Positions 36,881 through 49,174 are shown, numbered from the stretch's first letter. The stretch is DNA of 64,000 nucleotides from Mycoplasmatota bacterium (GCA_018622495.1 CP076021.1:1364501-1428500); one strand, 5' to 3'. Numbers and translations: made by a program. Notes: generated from the letters alone by a model not told the origin.

Positions 36881-37506
36881 TTAAGCACCTCAATCGCTTT
36901 TTTAGGGTTTTGATGGTTAAACACGAAACTTCCTGCCACTGCCATGTCAACGCCTGCTAATTTACATATATCTATCGTCTTATCACTCACACCGCCATCA
37001 ACTTCTATCATGAAATTAAGAGCTTTTGCTTTTCTAAGTAAAACAAGTTCTTTCACTTTTCGCATCATCTCTGGCATAAATGATTGACCACCAAATCCAG
37101 GTTCAACAGTCATAACTAAAACTAAATCAACTTGATTTAAAATATTTTTAATACTATCAACTTGTGTACCTGGTTTAATTGATATACCAACTTTTTTACC
37201 AGCACTTTTAATTGAATCAATCGCTTTTTCATAATCAATAGATTCAACATGAACTGTGATAAATTCAACTTGTGAAAAATTAAATTTTTCTATCCAAAAT
37301 AAGGGATGTGTCACCATAAGATGAACATCTAATTTTAATTTAGATATTTTATTTATTTGATTTGTTATGCTTGGGCCAAATGATATATTTGGAACAAAGT
37401 GTCCATCCATGATATCAATATGAACATAATCAGCAGTTTCAATTTTTTTTAGTTCTTGATCTAATGCTGTAAAATCAGCAGTTAGAATTGAGGGTGCAAT
37501 AATCAT
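36877..37506 (-). CDS. rpe: Ribulose-phosphate 3-epimerase
   Basis: 209-residue TIM barrel with APSILTADFT, YVHIDIMDGHFVPNISFGP (metal-binding His/Asp), VMTVEPGFGGQSF and IEVDGGVS, all diagnostic. It interconverts ribulose- and xylulose-5-phosphate in the non-oxidative pentose phosphate pathway. It lies nine bases downstream of rsgA and is coupled to thiN. Confidence 0.96.
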   Translation of the reverse strand: MIIAPSILTADFTALDQELKKIETADYVHIDIMDGHFVPNISFGPSITNQINKISKLKLDVHLMVTHPLFWIEKFNFSQVEFITVHVESIDYEKAIDSIKSAGKKVGISIKPGTQVDSIKNILNQVDLVLVMTVEPGFGGQSFMPEMMRKVKELVLLRKAKALNFMIEVDGGVSDKTIDICKLAGVDMAVAGSFVFNHQNPKKAIEVLK

Positions 37507-37515
37507 TTTTACTCC

Positions 37516-38472
37516 TTAATATTTCACTTTTTGTTGTTCTATCTCTTGACAAAACTGTACATAATTATCATATCTTGATTGTAGTATCTCATGATTTTCT
37601 ACTGCTTGTTTAACTGCACATTTCGGTTCATGTAAATGCATGCAATTATATCCGAATTTACATGCAGGTGCTAATTTCACAAAATCAGGATATAAAGATT
37701 TTAATTCGTCTTGATAAAATATACTAAATTCAATTTTAGAAAAGCCTGGTGTATCTGCAATATAGCCTTCATTAAATAAATATAATTCAGAATGTCTTGT
37801 TGTATGTTTTCCTCTTCCAAGTGCAAATGATATCTCTTGAGTTTTTAAACCTAGATGCGGCATTAAAGCATTAAGTAATGTTGTTTTACCAACACCAGTT
37901 TGACCAGCAAGAACAGTAATCTTATGTTTGAATATATCTTCTAATATATCAAATCCGATTTTTTGCTTACTATTAACATAATAAATTTCATAGCCTAATG
38001 ATTCATAATATGAAAGTTGTTTTTTTAATACTTCTAATTTTTCATTTTCAATAAGGTCAATTTTAGAAATAACAATAATTGGTGTTAAATTTTCTTGTTG
38101 TAAAATAATAAGAAATTTATCGAGTAAATAAAAACTAAAATCTGGTCTAATGATACTAAATACTAATAAGACTTGATCAACATTTGCTACATCAGGTCTT
38201 ACGAGTTCATTTTCACGAGGAAGTATTTCTTCGATAAACACTTGATCATGATCAATTGTATAATATACATTATCCCCAATTTTTGGACTAATTTGAATAA
38301 TTTTAGTCTCTTTTTTTGTTTTTCTTGTTATTTGTTTATTAAATACATCATTTTTATTTAGTTTCATATATCTTAGTTTGCCACGTGCCTCTGCAATATA
38401 AGATACTCTGGTTTCTAAATCAATGATTGTATATTGATTCGATATAATTTTCGTTATAAACGCTTTTTTCAA
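37516..38472 (-). CDS. rsgA: Ribosome small-subunit GTPase RsgA
   Basis: 318 residues: N-terminal OB domain (about 1-75), then a circularly permuted GTPase with the G4 motif VISKIDLI before the P-loop GQTGVGKTT, and DTPGFSKIE. C-terminal zinc domain with CKFGYNCMHLHEPKC. It tests or releases late 30S assembly factors. In Bacillus it follows prkC; here it directly follows rlmN. Confidence 0.95.
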   Translation of the reverse strand: MKKAFITKIISNQYTIIDLETRVSYIAEARGKLRYMKLNKNDVFNKQITRKTKKETKIIQISPKIGDNVYYTIDHDQVFIEEILPRENELVRPDVANVDQVLLVFSIIRPDFSFYLLDKFLIILQQENLTPIIVISKIDLIENEKLEVLKKQLSYYESLGYEIYYVNSKQKIGFDILEDIFKHKITVLAGQTGVGKTTLLNALMPHLGLKTQEISFALGRGKHTTRHSELYLFNEGYIADTPGFSKIEFSIFYQDELKSLYPDFVKLAPACKFGYNCMHLHEPKCAVKQAVENHEILQSRYDNYVQFCQEIEQQKVKY

Positions 38473-38481
38473 TATTTCCTC

Positions 38482-39498
38482 CTACAAGTGTTGACTACGC
38501 AATTGACCACAAGCTGCATTAATATCATGTCCTTGTTCTTTTCTCAGTGTAACTTGTATATTGTGTTTTTTTAATACATCATAAAATGCGAGTTGAGCTT
38601 CGTATTTAGATCTTTTATATGGCGCTTCAATCACTTCGTTATATGGAATTAAATTAACATACACATTAAGTCCTCTAAGTTTTTGAGCAAGTTCGCCTGC
38701 AACTTCAACCATATCATTAACACCATCAATTAATATATATTCTATCGTCACGCGACGCTTAGTCTTTTTAATATAGTATCTAATAGCATCTAATACTTCT
38801 TCAACTGGATAAGCTTGATTAATTTTCATTAATCCACTTCTAATTTTATTATTGGGTGCATGAAGACTTACTGCAAGATTAACCTGAATACCAAAATCTG
38901 CATACTCTTTAATTTTAGGTACAATACCTGAAGTTGAAACAGTAATATGTCTTGCTCCAATTTCTAAGCCTTTAGGATCATTAACCGTTAATAAAAAATG
39001 TTTTAAATTTTCATAATTATCAAATGGTTCACCTATACCCATCACAACAATATAATTAATACGTTCGCCTAAAAGTCGCTCAGTTTCAATCACTTGAGCA
39101 ATGATTTCTCCTGATGTTAAATCTCTTTTTTTCGCTAATACACCAGATGCACAAAATGAACAACCAATGTTACATCCTACCTGTGTGGTTACACATATAG
39201 AATTACCATAATGTTGTTTCATTAATACAGATTCAATTAAATGTCCATCATGTAAACTAAATAAGCATTTTAGTGTGCCATCAACACTTGTATGTTGAAC
39301 CACTAATTCCAATGCTTCTATTTTAAAATTTTCTTTAAGTATTTTAATTAAGTCATTAGGTAAATTTTCCATCTCATCAAAAGTTTTTGCTTTTTGTTTA
39401 TAAAGCCAATGCCATATTTGATTTGCTCTATAATTTTTAAACTCATGTTCATTAAGAAATGAAACTAATTCGTCTAATGTTAAATCATAAATTAACAT
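38482..39498 (-). CDS. rlmN: 23S rRNA/tRNA adenine-C2 methyltransferase RlmN
   Basis: 338 residues. The radical-SAM cluster motif is CNIGCSFC (CxxxCxxC); VMGIGEPFDNYEN and AVSLHAPNNKIRS follow. The C-terminal Cys at HDINAACGQLRSQ is the catalytic one. It methylates A2503 of 23S rRNA and A37 of some tRNAs. It begins the run rlmN-rsgA-rpe-thiN. Confidence 0.96.
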   Translation of the reverse strand: MLIYDLTLDELVSFLNEHEFKNYRANQIWHWLYKQKAKTFDEMENLPNDLIKILKENFKIEALELVVQHTSVDGTLKCLFSLHDGHLIESVLMKQHYGNSICVTTQVGCNIGCSFCASGVLAKKRDLTSGEIIAQVIETERLLGERINYIVVMGIGEPFDNYENLKHFLLTVNDPKGLEIGARHITVSTSGIVPKIKEYADFGIQVNLAVSLHAPNNKIRSGLMKINQAYPVEEVLDAIRYYIKKTKRRVTIEYILIDGVNDMVEVAGELAQKLRGLNVYVNLIPYNEVIEAPYKRSKYEAQLAFYDVLKKHNIQVTLRKEQGHDINAACGQLRSQHL

Positions 39499-39547
39499 AT
39501 CATCACCTATTTATATTATACACGATAATCTTTTATTACCGTGAAAA

Positions 39548-39568
39548 AAACCTGAAGATTCAGGTTTT
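39548..39568 (-). terminator. Terminator after pheT
   Basis: Minus-strand AAACCTGAA - TCT - TCAGGTTT with six T following. It overlaps the end of pheT and precedes rlmN's promoter region. Confidence 0.8.
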
Positions 39569-41923
39569 AACTTCTCACTTTCGCTTTTAATTCTCTATCT
39601 AATCTAATTGTGATTGAACGCATGATTTTATCAACGTCTTCACTTTCTAATGTTTTATTTTTATCATTAAATACTAGATTCATGGCAACTGACTTCATAC
39701 CTTTTTCAATATGAGATCCTTGATATACATCAAATACCGTTAGATCAACTAAATATTTCTTACCAGTTTGGGCAATAAGATCAAGCATTTTTTTGACTGC
39801 TAAATTTTCATCAACAACAACTGCTAAATCTCTTGATATACTAGGATATTTAGATATATGATTAAAGACTGTTTGATGTTCTACATCCATAATTTTAGAT
39901 AAATCAATTTCTAAAACTATCGTTTTATCAATATCTAGACGTTTCATTTCTTTAGGGTGTATTTCACCAATAACGCCAATTGATTCGCTACCAAGCATCA
40001 ATTGAGCTTGTCTATATGGATGAAGATACTCTTTATCATCTGATAACACATAATCAAATGTAATACCAAAACGATTAAACGTTTCATCTAATATACCTTT
40101 TAATAAATAAAAGTCTGCGACAGTTTCTTTATGATCCCAAGCTTGTTGTCCCCATATGCCTTGAAGTGCAATTGCTAGATGACTTTTTTCAACATCCTTT
40201 GCAAATACATGTCCTATTTCAAAAAGATGCATATGACTTACTTGTCTTGCTTTATTATATTTTACGGTTTCTAACAGACCATTAATCAAAGATTGTCTAA
40301 GTACCTTTTTATCTTCTGATAAAGGCATTAACACACTTATAGGTGTTCCAATTTTTTCATATCTTGTTGCATCTTCTTCAGTCTTAAGTGTATAAGAAAT
40401 GATTTCATTTAAACCTAAATCTGCTAAATGATGTCTAATCATTCTTAAACGTTTTTGTTTTGATGTTAAATACCCTTGAGTAGGTACAACTTCTTGAATC
40501 ATTGGAATTGAATTAAGACCATGAATTCTAGCAATTTCTTCTAAGATATCCGCATCGATACTTATATCATTTCTATAAGTTGGAACTTTAATTTCATATG
40601 ACTTTTCAGATGTTTTCACTTGATAATGATATTGTTTAAAGTATTGCAATAAGTCTTTTCTGAAAGTTCAACACCTAAACGATGTTTAATAAATGATTTT
40701 TCAATGTTGATTACCGTTGGTTCTAATGCATAATTAACTGTAGAAACAACATTTTCATATACTCTAGCATCTGCTAATTCTACTAATAAATATGTCGCTA
40801 AATCAAGACCTAATTTTAATCTGTGATCATCAACTCCACGTTCAAAACGCAATGATGCATCACTTCTTAAATTTAATCTTTTACTTGTATGTTGAATGTG
40901 TTTTGGATCAAAATAAGCTGCTTCTAATAAAACATTTGTTGTTTGATCATCCACCATAGTATTTTCTAATCCCATGACACCTGCAATCGCTATAGGTTCA
41001 AGTCCATCAGTAATAACGACATCAGATGAAACAAGGATACGTTCTTCACCATCTAATGATATAACTTTTTGATTGTCAGTTGCATTTTTTACAACAATAT
41101 TTTTTGTCTTAATTTTATTTGCGTCAAACATATGAAGTGGTGTACCAAGCATAATTAAAACGTAATTACTAATATCAACAACATTATTAATTGGACGCAT
41201 ACCTCTTGAGATTAAAGCACTTTTTAACCACCAAGGAGATTCCTTGATTGTTATTTGATCAATATATCTTGCATGATATGTGCCGCAGCCTTGTGTTTGA
41301 ATATCAACTTTAAATGGATTTTGTTCTTTTGAAACATTGAATTTGTATGAGGGTTTTTTAACATCTAAATTCATTACAGAGGCAAGATCAAGTGCAAAAC
41401 CATAAATTGATAATAGGTCTCCACGATTAGGTGTTAAACCTAATGTCATTTTCCAGCCTTCTAATGAAATAGCTTCGAGTGCTGGTGTACCTATTTTAAC
41501 TTCTTCATCAAAATAATATATACCATCTTTATGTTTTTCAGGTACTATTTTTTCATCAAATCCTAATTCTTGTAAAGAACAAATCATACCATTTGATTCT
41601 TCACCTCTAATTTTAGATTTTTTAATTTCAAAATTACCTGGTAATTTTGAACCTACTTGTGCAACAATAACGTATTGATCTTTTGCAACATTTGGTGCTC
41701 CACAAACTATTTTTTCTATACGATCTCCTAAATCAACAGTTGTTAAATTTAAATGATCTGAGTTTGGATGTGGTTCACATGTTAACACTTTACCTACAAC
41801 AAGATTTGTTGATTCGTTAAGTGATGTAAACTCTTCTACTTCAATAATTTTTTGATTTGTTATGTCTAATATATTTTCTGGAACGTCAATAAATTCTTTT
41901 AATAAATTTTTTGTAATAATCAT
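39567..41923 (-). CDS. pheT: Phenylalanyl-tRNA synthetase beta subunit, frameshifted
   Basis: Two frames give about 785 residues together. The first opens with [14 protein letters not shown] and contains the tRNA-binding OB domain (GKVLTCEPHPNSDHLNLTTV) and B3/B4 region. The second runs from LLQYFKQYHYQVKTSE through B5 (VPTYRNDISIDADILEEIAR) to the ferredoxin-like anticodon domain. The switch is at a run of four T (AAAA on the coding strand) at 40656-40659; one more A gives SEKDLLQYF. It starts one base inside the pheS end. An essential gene, so sequencing loss of one A is likely. Confidence 0.92.
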
Positions 41924-42939
41924 TATTGAACTTCCCCCTTAAATTGATTAAGAAATCTTAAATCATTCATATAAAAATGTCTAATATCATCAATATTATA
42001 TTTTAAAATCGCAATACGTTCAATCCCAACTCCAAATGCAAACCCTGCATATGTTTTAGGATCATATCCGCCCATTTTTAATACATTTGGATGAACCATG
42101 CCAGCTCCTAATATTTCAATATAACCTATTGTTCCATCTTTTTTGACATAAGATACATCAACTTCAACACTTGGTTCAGTAAATGGGAAAAATGATGGTC
42201 TAAGTCTTATTTCTCTATCAGGTCCGAAAAGATGTCTTGCCATTTTAAGTAATGCATCCTTTAAATTTGCCAGTGAAATATCTTTGTCAATAACGAGTCC
42301 TTCCATTTGCATAAATTGATGAGAATGTGTCGCATCATCATCATCACGACGATAAACTTTTCCTGGACAAACAATTTTTAATGGTTTTCCATTCATTTCT
42401 AACATCGTACGTGCTTGAACTGGTGATGTATGTGTTCTAAGTAATAGTTCAGGAGAAATATAGAATGTATCTTGCATATCCCTAGCCGGATGATCTTTTT
42501 CAAGATTCATCATTTCAAAATTATAATAATCTGTTTCAACTTCAGGTCCTTCAGCAACTTGATAGCCCATACCGACAAACAAATCTTCTAAATCTTCGAT
42601 GACTTGGTTTAATGGATGAATATTTCCTTGATAAAGAGTATATCCAGGTAATGTGACATCGATTTTTTCATTTTGTAGTGATGCTAATAAGGCTTTATCT
42701 TCTAAGCCTTGTTTTTTATCATATAATGCTTTTTCAACTTTTTGTTTTACATCATTAACTTTTTGCCCGAAAGCAGGTTTTTCTTACGCAGGTAAATTTC
42801 TAATTTCACCCATCAGTTTTGTGATTTCACCTTTTTTACTTAAAAATTTTACGCGCAGTGCTTCTACATGTTCTAAAGCATCAACTGCTTTAATTTCCTG
42901 CAACGCTTTTTCTAATACTTCTTTTAAATTTAAACTCAT
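41923..42939 (-). CDS. pheS: Phenylalanyl-tRNA synthetase alpha subunit, interrupted by in-frame TAA
   Basis: Full frame of about 338 residues from ATG 42939 with GGAG upstream: N-terminal coiled-coil arm, then the class II core ([50 protein letters not shown]). TAA after GCG at 42784-42786 falls in the arm (IRNLPA[14 protein letters not shown]), where the family has Pro-Ala-Glu-Glu. Without readthrough, synthesis would need to restart within the arm. Regulated by the Phe T-box upstream; cotranscribed with pheT. Confidence 0.92.
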
Positions 42940-42961
42940 TTTATCTCTCCTTTAATTCAAT

Positions 42962-43150
42962 AAAAAAATCCTTAGATAATAAAATCTAAGGACGAATGTC
43001 ATCGCGGTACCACCTTAGTTCTAGAGAGTTCTCTAGCCCTTAAAACTTTTAACGCAAGTTAAACGGATGTGATTAGCATCTCTCATAGGTGAATTCATCA
43101 GCCTTAACTTATATAGTTCCCACTATCCTATACTCTCTTTAAAGTTAAAT
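42962..43150 (-). promoter_or_regulatory. T-box leader for pheST (specifier UUC, Phe)
   Basis: The conserved T-box AAGGTGGTACCGCG is at 43003-43016 (minus strand). Upstream, the stem I region carries TGATGAATTCACC, in which TTC at 43091-43093 is the likely Phe specifier codon. Downstream, TCCTTAGAT - TTTATT - ATCTAAGGA followed by seven T is the terminator (42963-42992), ending about 25 bases before pheS. Uncharged tRNA-Phe is expected to stabilise the antiterminator and allow pheST expression. Confidence 0.92.
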
Positions 43151-43173
43151 ATGCTAATTACTAATCCTAATCA

Positions 43174-43890
43174 TCAATTTCTTCTAGATGTTGCTATAGC
43201 TAATATTCTTAATAATTCAATGTATATCCACACGAGTGTAACCATTAACCCAACAGCAACGACCCATTCAAATGTTTTATCAGCTTGACCTTCTACAATG
43301 CGTTCTGCATTATCAAAATCAAGTGTTAACATAACAGATGCGAATATAAGGAGTACAACTGATACACCTAACGCAATTGAAGTGTTATAAATGATATATA
43401 CATTAAACAATGATAGTATACCAAAAATTACGAAAAATACAAGTAATGAAAACATAAGTGATGTCATAATTCTTCTAAATCTAGAAGTCACTCTAATGAC
43501 GCGACTACTATATAAAAATAACATCACGGTAAATATACTTGCAGTCGCAATAATTGCAGTTAATGCAACACCTGGATAAGCATCATTAAAAATAACTGTA
43601 ATTGTACCTAATAATACACCTTCAGATAAAGCATATATGATACCAAATGGCATCGCTAATCGAGGATTAAAAGTTGCAATCATCACAGAAATAAATCCAA
43701 CAATCACAGAACCTATTAATACAGGATATAATAAATCTCCTAAATAATTTATTGCATAATAACCACTAAGTGCTGCAAGCAGCAATAATAATAAAGTTTT
43801 TAATGTGATACCTTGATAACTCGCTGTTTGATCAAGTGCATAGGTATCGTTTTTTTCTAAATTTCTAAATACAGGATTAGCTGTACGCAT
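43174..43890 (-). CDS. Bax inhibitor-1/YccA-like membrane protein
   Basis: 238 residues from ATG 43890 (MRTANPVFRNLEKND), preceded by AAAGGAG. Seven membrane helices, with the family's N-terminal NPVF and the C-terminal acidic/basic TLDFDNAERIVEGQADK segment. These multi-pass proteins are proposed pH-sensitive Ca2+ leaks or membrane quality-control partners. It is the last gene before pheST; no operon partner is obvious. Confidence 0.88.
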   Translation of the reverse strand: MRTANPVFRNLEKNDTYALDQTASYQGITLKTLLLLLLAALSGYYAINYLGDLLYPVLIGSVIVGFISVMIATFNPRLAMPFGIIYALSEGVLLGTITVIFNDAYPGVALTAIIATASIFTVMLFLYSSRVIRVTSRFRRIMTSLMFSLLVFFVIFGILSLFNVYIIYNTSIALGVSVVLLIFASVMLTLDFDNAERIVEGQADKTFEWVVAVGLMVTLVWIYIELLRILAIATSRRN

Positions 43891-43932
43891 ATTACCAACT
43901 CCTTTGACATACATATTATAACTTAGAGAAAA

Positions 43933-46900
43933 TTAAAGCGCAAACAATCCTGATGTAATCACATTATTTTCCGATTTTAAAGCATCAAATGCACCATATT
44001 TTTCCATTTTTTCAAATACAGTTTTATTGATTCTAGTTCTTTGCTTAACATCGTCTCTATGTATAAATAATTTTTCATTTCTTTTTTCTACAATATCATA
44101 AGCAACTGCAGCACCTAAACCATCAATAGAACTAAATGGCATACGTAAACCATTTTCTTCCATTTTAAAAGTAGTTGCTTCTGATAAATTAATATCAACT
44201 TTTAAAAACTTAAATCCTCGTTTTGTCATTTCAAGTGCAACACCTAATGTGACTTGAAGTGATTGTTCAGTTGCTTTTAAACGGTATTCTTTATCAAATT
44301 CGATAAGTTTGTTTCTAATCGCATTTGATCCTTTAACCATTAATTCATAATCAAATTGAGATGCACGCTTTGAAAAGAACCCACTATAAAACAATAATGG
44401 TTGATATATCTTAAACCAAGCAATTCTCATAGCCATAATCACATATGCTGTAGCGTGTGCTTTTGGAAACATATATTTAATCGAGATCTGAGACCATATA
44501 TACCAAGGTTCAACATTATTTGTTTTCATATCTTTTACATAGGTTAACCATTTTGCTGGATCTTTACTTGGTTTACCTTTTCTCACAAACTCCATAATTT
44601 CAAAAGCTCTAAGTGGTAATAATCCTTGTTGTGTTAACTGAACCATAATATCATCACGACAAGCAATAATATCATTAAATGATATTTTACCGTATTCCGT
44701 AGAACCATTAATCAGCGCTTGTGCATTAGATAACCAAACATCTGTTCCATGTGATAGACCTGAAATTTTAACTAATCCAGCAAATGTATTTGGTTTTGTA
44801 TCCATTAACATTTGTCTTGTAAATGATGTACCAAATTCAGGTATAGCATAAGATGCTACTTCACCATAGACTCTATCTTCATCAATGCCTATAATTTTTG
44901 TTCCTGTAAATAATTGATATACCCTAGGATCATCAAGTGGAATATCTTGAGCTTTTTTAAATGGGAATTTATCAGGATGTTGTTCAACATAGTCCATTAA
45001 AAATTTAATTAACGTTGGATCATCATGTCCTAATATATCAAGTTTTAATAAATTAGCTTCAAATGAGTGATAATCAAAATGAGTTGTTTTCCATTCTGAT
45101 GAAGTGTCATTTGCAGGATACTGTACCGGTGTTACATCAAATATAGTCTTCGATTTAGGTACAATCACAATACCGCCTGGATGTTGACCAGTGGAACGCT
45201 TAACACCTTCTATTTTTTTAGCTAGTCTTTCGATTTGTGCTGGTCTTTTAAATAAGTTTTTATCTTCTAAATAACCTTTAACGTAACCAAAAGCATTTCT
45301 TTACGCAACTGTTTGAATAGTCCCAGCTCTAAAGGTATGATCTTCTCCAATTAGTTCTCTTACATAATCATGTGCTTTTGATTGATAATCACCAGAAAAG
45401 TTCAAATCGATATCTGGCACTTTATCACCATTAAATCCTAAGAAAGTTTCGAAAGGAATGTCATGTCCATCCTTAACAAGTGGTTCGCCACATATAGGAC
45501 ATTTTTTTCTTGGTAAATCAAAGCCTGATTGTACACCTTCAAAAAATGGTTGGAATGCACTTTGTTCAGGTGTCATACCATATTCAATTGCTTCTTCATC
45601 TGATAGTTTAAAGACTGTGAAATCACCGTTTTTACATCGATAATGAGGTCTTAAAGGGTTAACTTCAGTAATATCTAATAATGTTGCAACTATTGATGAA
45701 CCTACAGATCCTCTTGAACCAACAAGATAACCATCTTCAAGTGATTTCTTCACTAATAAGTGAGAAACATAATAGTTAGGTCCAAAGTTGTTTTCAATAA
45801 TATTCTTAAGTTCTCGATCAACACGTTTTGTTACAATAGGATGTGGATGTTCACCATATAATTCATGCGTTTTTTGGTTAATCAAACGCTTGACTTCTTT
45901 ACTAATGCTGGTAATGCCTAATTGCTCAATAAATGCATCATCTGGAAGTGAGTACAATTCATCAGAAAATGCTTTAATCGATTCAATTGAACGACTTAAA
46001 GTTCTTGTGTTTTCTACAACGATTTCATGTGCTAACTGCGCATCTAAGAAACTAAACGATTGAAGCATTTCATCAGTTGTTAAAAAATATTGTTCCGGCA
46101 TTTGATCATATTTGTTTAATTGGTGAATACCTCCACCCACTAACGGTGTTCTTATATAGATTTCTCTATATAGAACATCTTTTTTCTCTAGATAATGTAC
46201 ATCACCGCTGGCAATGACTAATTTGTTTAATTGCTTAGCAGTCTTTATAATTTTAGAAATAATTGCTTCTATAATTTCATCAGCATATTGTCCTAAATCT
46301 CTTTTTAAATGTTTATAAGCTTGAGGTGGTTGTACTTCAATATAATCATAATATTGAATGGCTTCTATTAATTCTTCATCACCTTTATTTAAAGCAGCTT
46401 CAAAAACATCACCATTTGCACAACCACTACCAACAAGTAATCCTTGTCTATGTTTGTCTAATACTGATTTTAAGGTTCTTGGTCCTTTATAAAAATGATC
46501 TGTTAAAGCATCACTGACTACTTTAAATAAATTCTTATAACCTTCTTGTGTTTGAGCTAATACATTAAGATGATATGGCATGCCATGTTTCCATGCTTCT
46601 TTTAAATCAATTGCTTGATTGATTTCTAAGAATTGTTTAATACCTTGTTTCGCTAAATCATGAAGCATTGATTGCCAAATATCAGCTGTAACTCTTGCAT
46701 CATCATCTGCTCTATGGTGACTTTCTTGCTTAATTTTGAAATATTTAGCAACAGCTTTTAAATTAAATCTCTTTAATTGATCACTATAAAAGTATCTTGC
46801 TAAACTAAGTGTATCAACAACTTTATCGTGATCAAAAGTTAAATTTAACCTTTTTGCATTTTCTTTAATATGACCTACATCAAATAATGCATTATGAGCA

Positions 46901-48393
46901 ACCAAAATAGAATCTTTAGCAAACATTAAAAACTTAGGTAAACATTTGTCAATGGTTTCCGCTTGAGAAACCATTTCATCTGTAATTCCAGTTAAAGATG
47001 TTGTAAATGCTGACAGTGGCTCTTCAGGATTAACAAATATTTGAAATGTATCAATGACACCAGCTTGTGTCATTTTAACAGCACCAATTTCAATAATTTT
47101 ATCTCTTGTTGATGATAATCCAGTTGTCTCAATATCAAAGACAACAAAAGTTGCATCTTTTAAAGCAATATCATCTGTAGTATCAGATGTTATTTTAAAT
47201 TTAGTTTCGTTTACAAAATCTAATTCAACACCATATATCGGTTTAATTTTTTTACCTTTAGTATATTTATAGATATCTGGATATGCATAAAGTGCATTAT
47301 GATCTGTAAAAGCAATCGCTTCATGCCCCCATTTTTCAGCTTGTTCAACATATTGAGAAACATCTCCAATACCATCCATATTTGACATTTTCGTATGTAA
47401 ATGAAATTCAACACGCTTTTCTTTTGCTTTATCAACGCGTTCAAGTTTAGATTTTACTTTATCCATAAAATATATGGCTTCACAAAAAACAACTACATCT
47501 TTTTGGAATGTATCAAATTTAGCTCTACCTTGTACTTGGATATATTCATCATCTTTAATTTGTGAAGCTAAATCAAAATCTTTTGGTCTATTTAAAAACT
47601 TTTTAACTGTAATTGCATCATCTTCATCACCTAAGACAAATGTGAGTAATGATGTATTAGTAAACTTACGAACTTCTTTTTTTGATACTGTTCCTTCAAT
47701 AAGAAAACTTGTATCTCCTTTTTCATTCATGTATTTGTCCATTTGATATTGATCTAATGGAATTTCTGATATCGCAACAGCTTTTGGTCTAGATTTCTTG
47801 CTGAAATATTTTTTCTCTGCTGTTTTCTTTTCTTTATGAATAATTTTTTCTTTTTGTTCTAAAACTTTAACTTGTTCATTTATTGACTGTTTAATTTTTG
47901 ATTTAGTCGTGACAAGTTTTTCATCAATCTTATAATCAATTTCAATATTTAACCCTAATTTAGATAATGTTTTTTTCATCAATGAAAAATATGATTTTAC
48001 ATAAGCTGAATCTTTATCGATTAATACTGTGATTTGATTGTTTGCAAATTCAGTCTTAAAATTTTTCAATACTAAAAAACTTGCTTTTGTTTTTGCAATT
48101 TCATGATATGCATATTCATAATATTTAATCGCAAAAGCTTCAATTGATTTTATCGTCTTATATTTTATAATTACTTGTATGTCACTTACAACATGTGAAA
48201 TATTAAAAAATGTTTTTAATTGTTCTATAAAAGGGAGTAATACATCTGGTGCAATAACATCTTCTAACAATATATTAAAAACTAGTAATCCTTTTTTTTG
48301 ATAAACATCAACATGTTCAAGTACAGCTTTTTGTAATGCTGGATTAGAAAACTTAGATTGTTTTATGAATAAATCGAATTTATTTTACGCCAT
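43933..48393 (-). CDS. polC: DNA polymerase III alpha subunit PolC, interrupted twice by in-frame TAA
   Basis: Full frame of about 1486 residues, close to Bacillus PolC. It contains the OB region, PHP domain (EFHLHTKMSNMDG), the proofreading exonuclease (FVVFDIETTGLS, VAHNALFDVGH), and the polymerase with PDIDLNFSGDYQ and thumb/finger C-terminal parts. TAA follows GCG twice: codon 3 (ATG-GCG-TAA at 48385-48387, M-A-stop-NKFDLF) and 45301-45303 (GTIQTVA-stop-KNAFGYVKGY), where the family has Asp or Glu. The start overlaps the end of the upstream membrane gene. It is the essential replicative polymerase, so real interruption is implausible. Confidence 0.95.
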
Positions 48394-49174
48394 TTGGATT
48401 AACTCCTTTTGGAAGCACTTTAATTGAACGATATGCCCATAAATGATAAACATATACTAAAATCATACTTATAAAATTAAGTGCATAATATCCAAGTAAT
48501 ACCAATACGAAATTACTTAATATATAGATTGTAGACAAATAAACCGACATTTTAAATCGTAAAGCAAATGGAATATTAATTAAAGTAGCTGGTGCTAATA
48601 ATCTTGATAAAACCGACATAATAAGTATGACAATTAGAAAATCTAAAACATAAACAAAATATTGTAGTATTAAATCACTCACAATAATAACAGTTTGTTG
48701 TTGATAAATATTTTTAATAAGTATAGATATCATGTGAAGATTACTGCTTTCAGTGGATGTGAAATCATATGTTTCCAAAGATAGCGATTCATAACTATAG
48801 TAATTTAGTTCTTGTCCTAAATAATAAACACTAATACCTTCAGTTTTAAATACATAGCTTGTAACTAATGGATCTTCATAAGCCCCAATACTCAAATCAA
48901 ACACGCCGACATTGGCATTTTTAATTTCTGTATAATTTAATGTATAGTTTTCTAAAGTTACATCATCAAATCTAAAATCTGAAGACATGACTTCATAAAG
49001 TTCTTGATAAAGATCAGCTGACATTGCAGGTTGGTTAATCAATGAGACAATTGATGGTAACACCATAAAAATTGGTAGCATTAAAATATATAAAACAATA
49101 CTAGACCATCGGTCTTTCATAAAAAAAATAACCATAGGTGGCTTTGATAAACTTGTTGTTATTTTTTTAAACAT
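48380..49174 (-). CDS. DUF1189-like membrane protein
   Basis: 264 residues: one membrane helix near residue 30, a long external beta-rich region (about 55-155) and four further helices. This layout resembles DUF1189 proteins, whose function is unknown. Its last 14 bases overlap the start of polC, so the two may be translationally coupled; the overlap includes the first NCG-TAA site of polC. Confidence 0.65.
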   Translation of the reverse strand: MFKKITTSLSKPPMVIFFMKDRWSSIVLYILMLPIFMVLPSIVSLINQPAMSADLYQELYEVMSSDFRFDDVTLENYTLNYTEIKNANVGVFDLSIGAYEDPLVTSYVFKTEGISVYYLGQELNYYSYESLSLETYDFTSTESSNLHMISILIKNIYQQQTVIIVSDLILQYFVYVLDFLIVILIMSVLSRLLAPATLINIPFALRFKMSVYLSTIYILSNFVLVLLGYYALNFISMILVYVYHLWAYRSIKVLPKGVNPNGVK

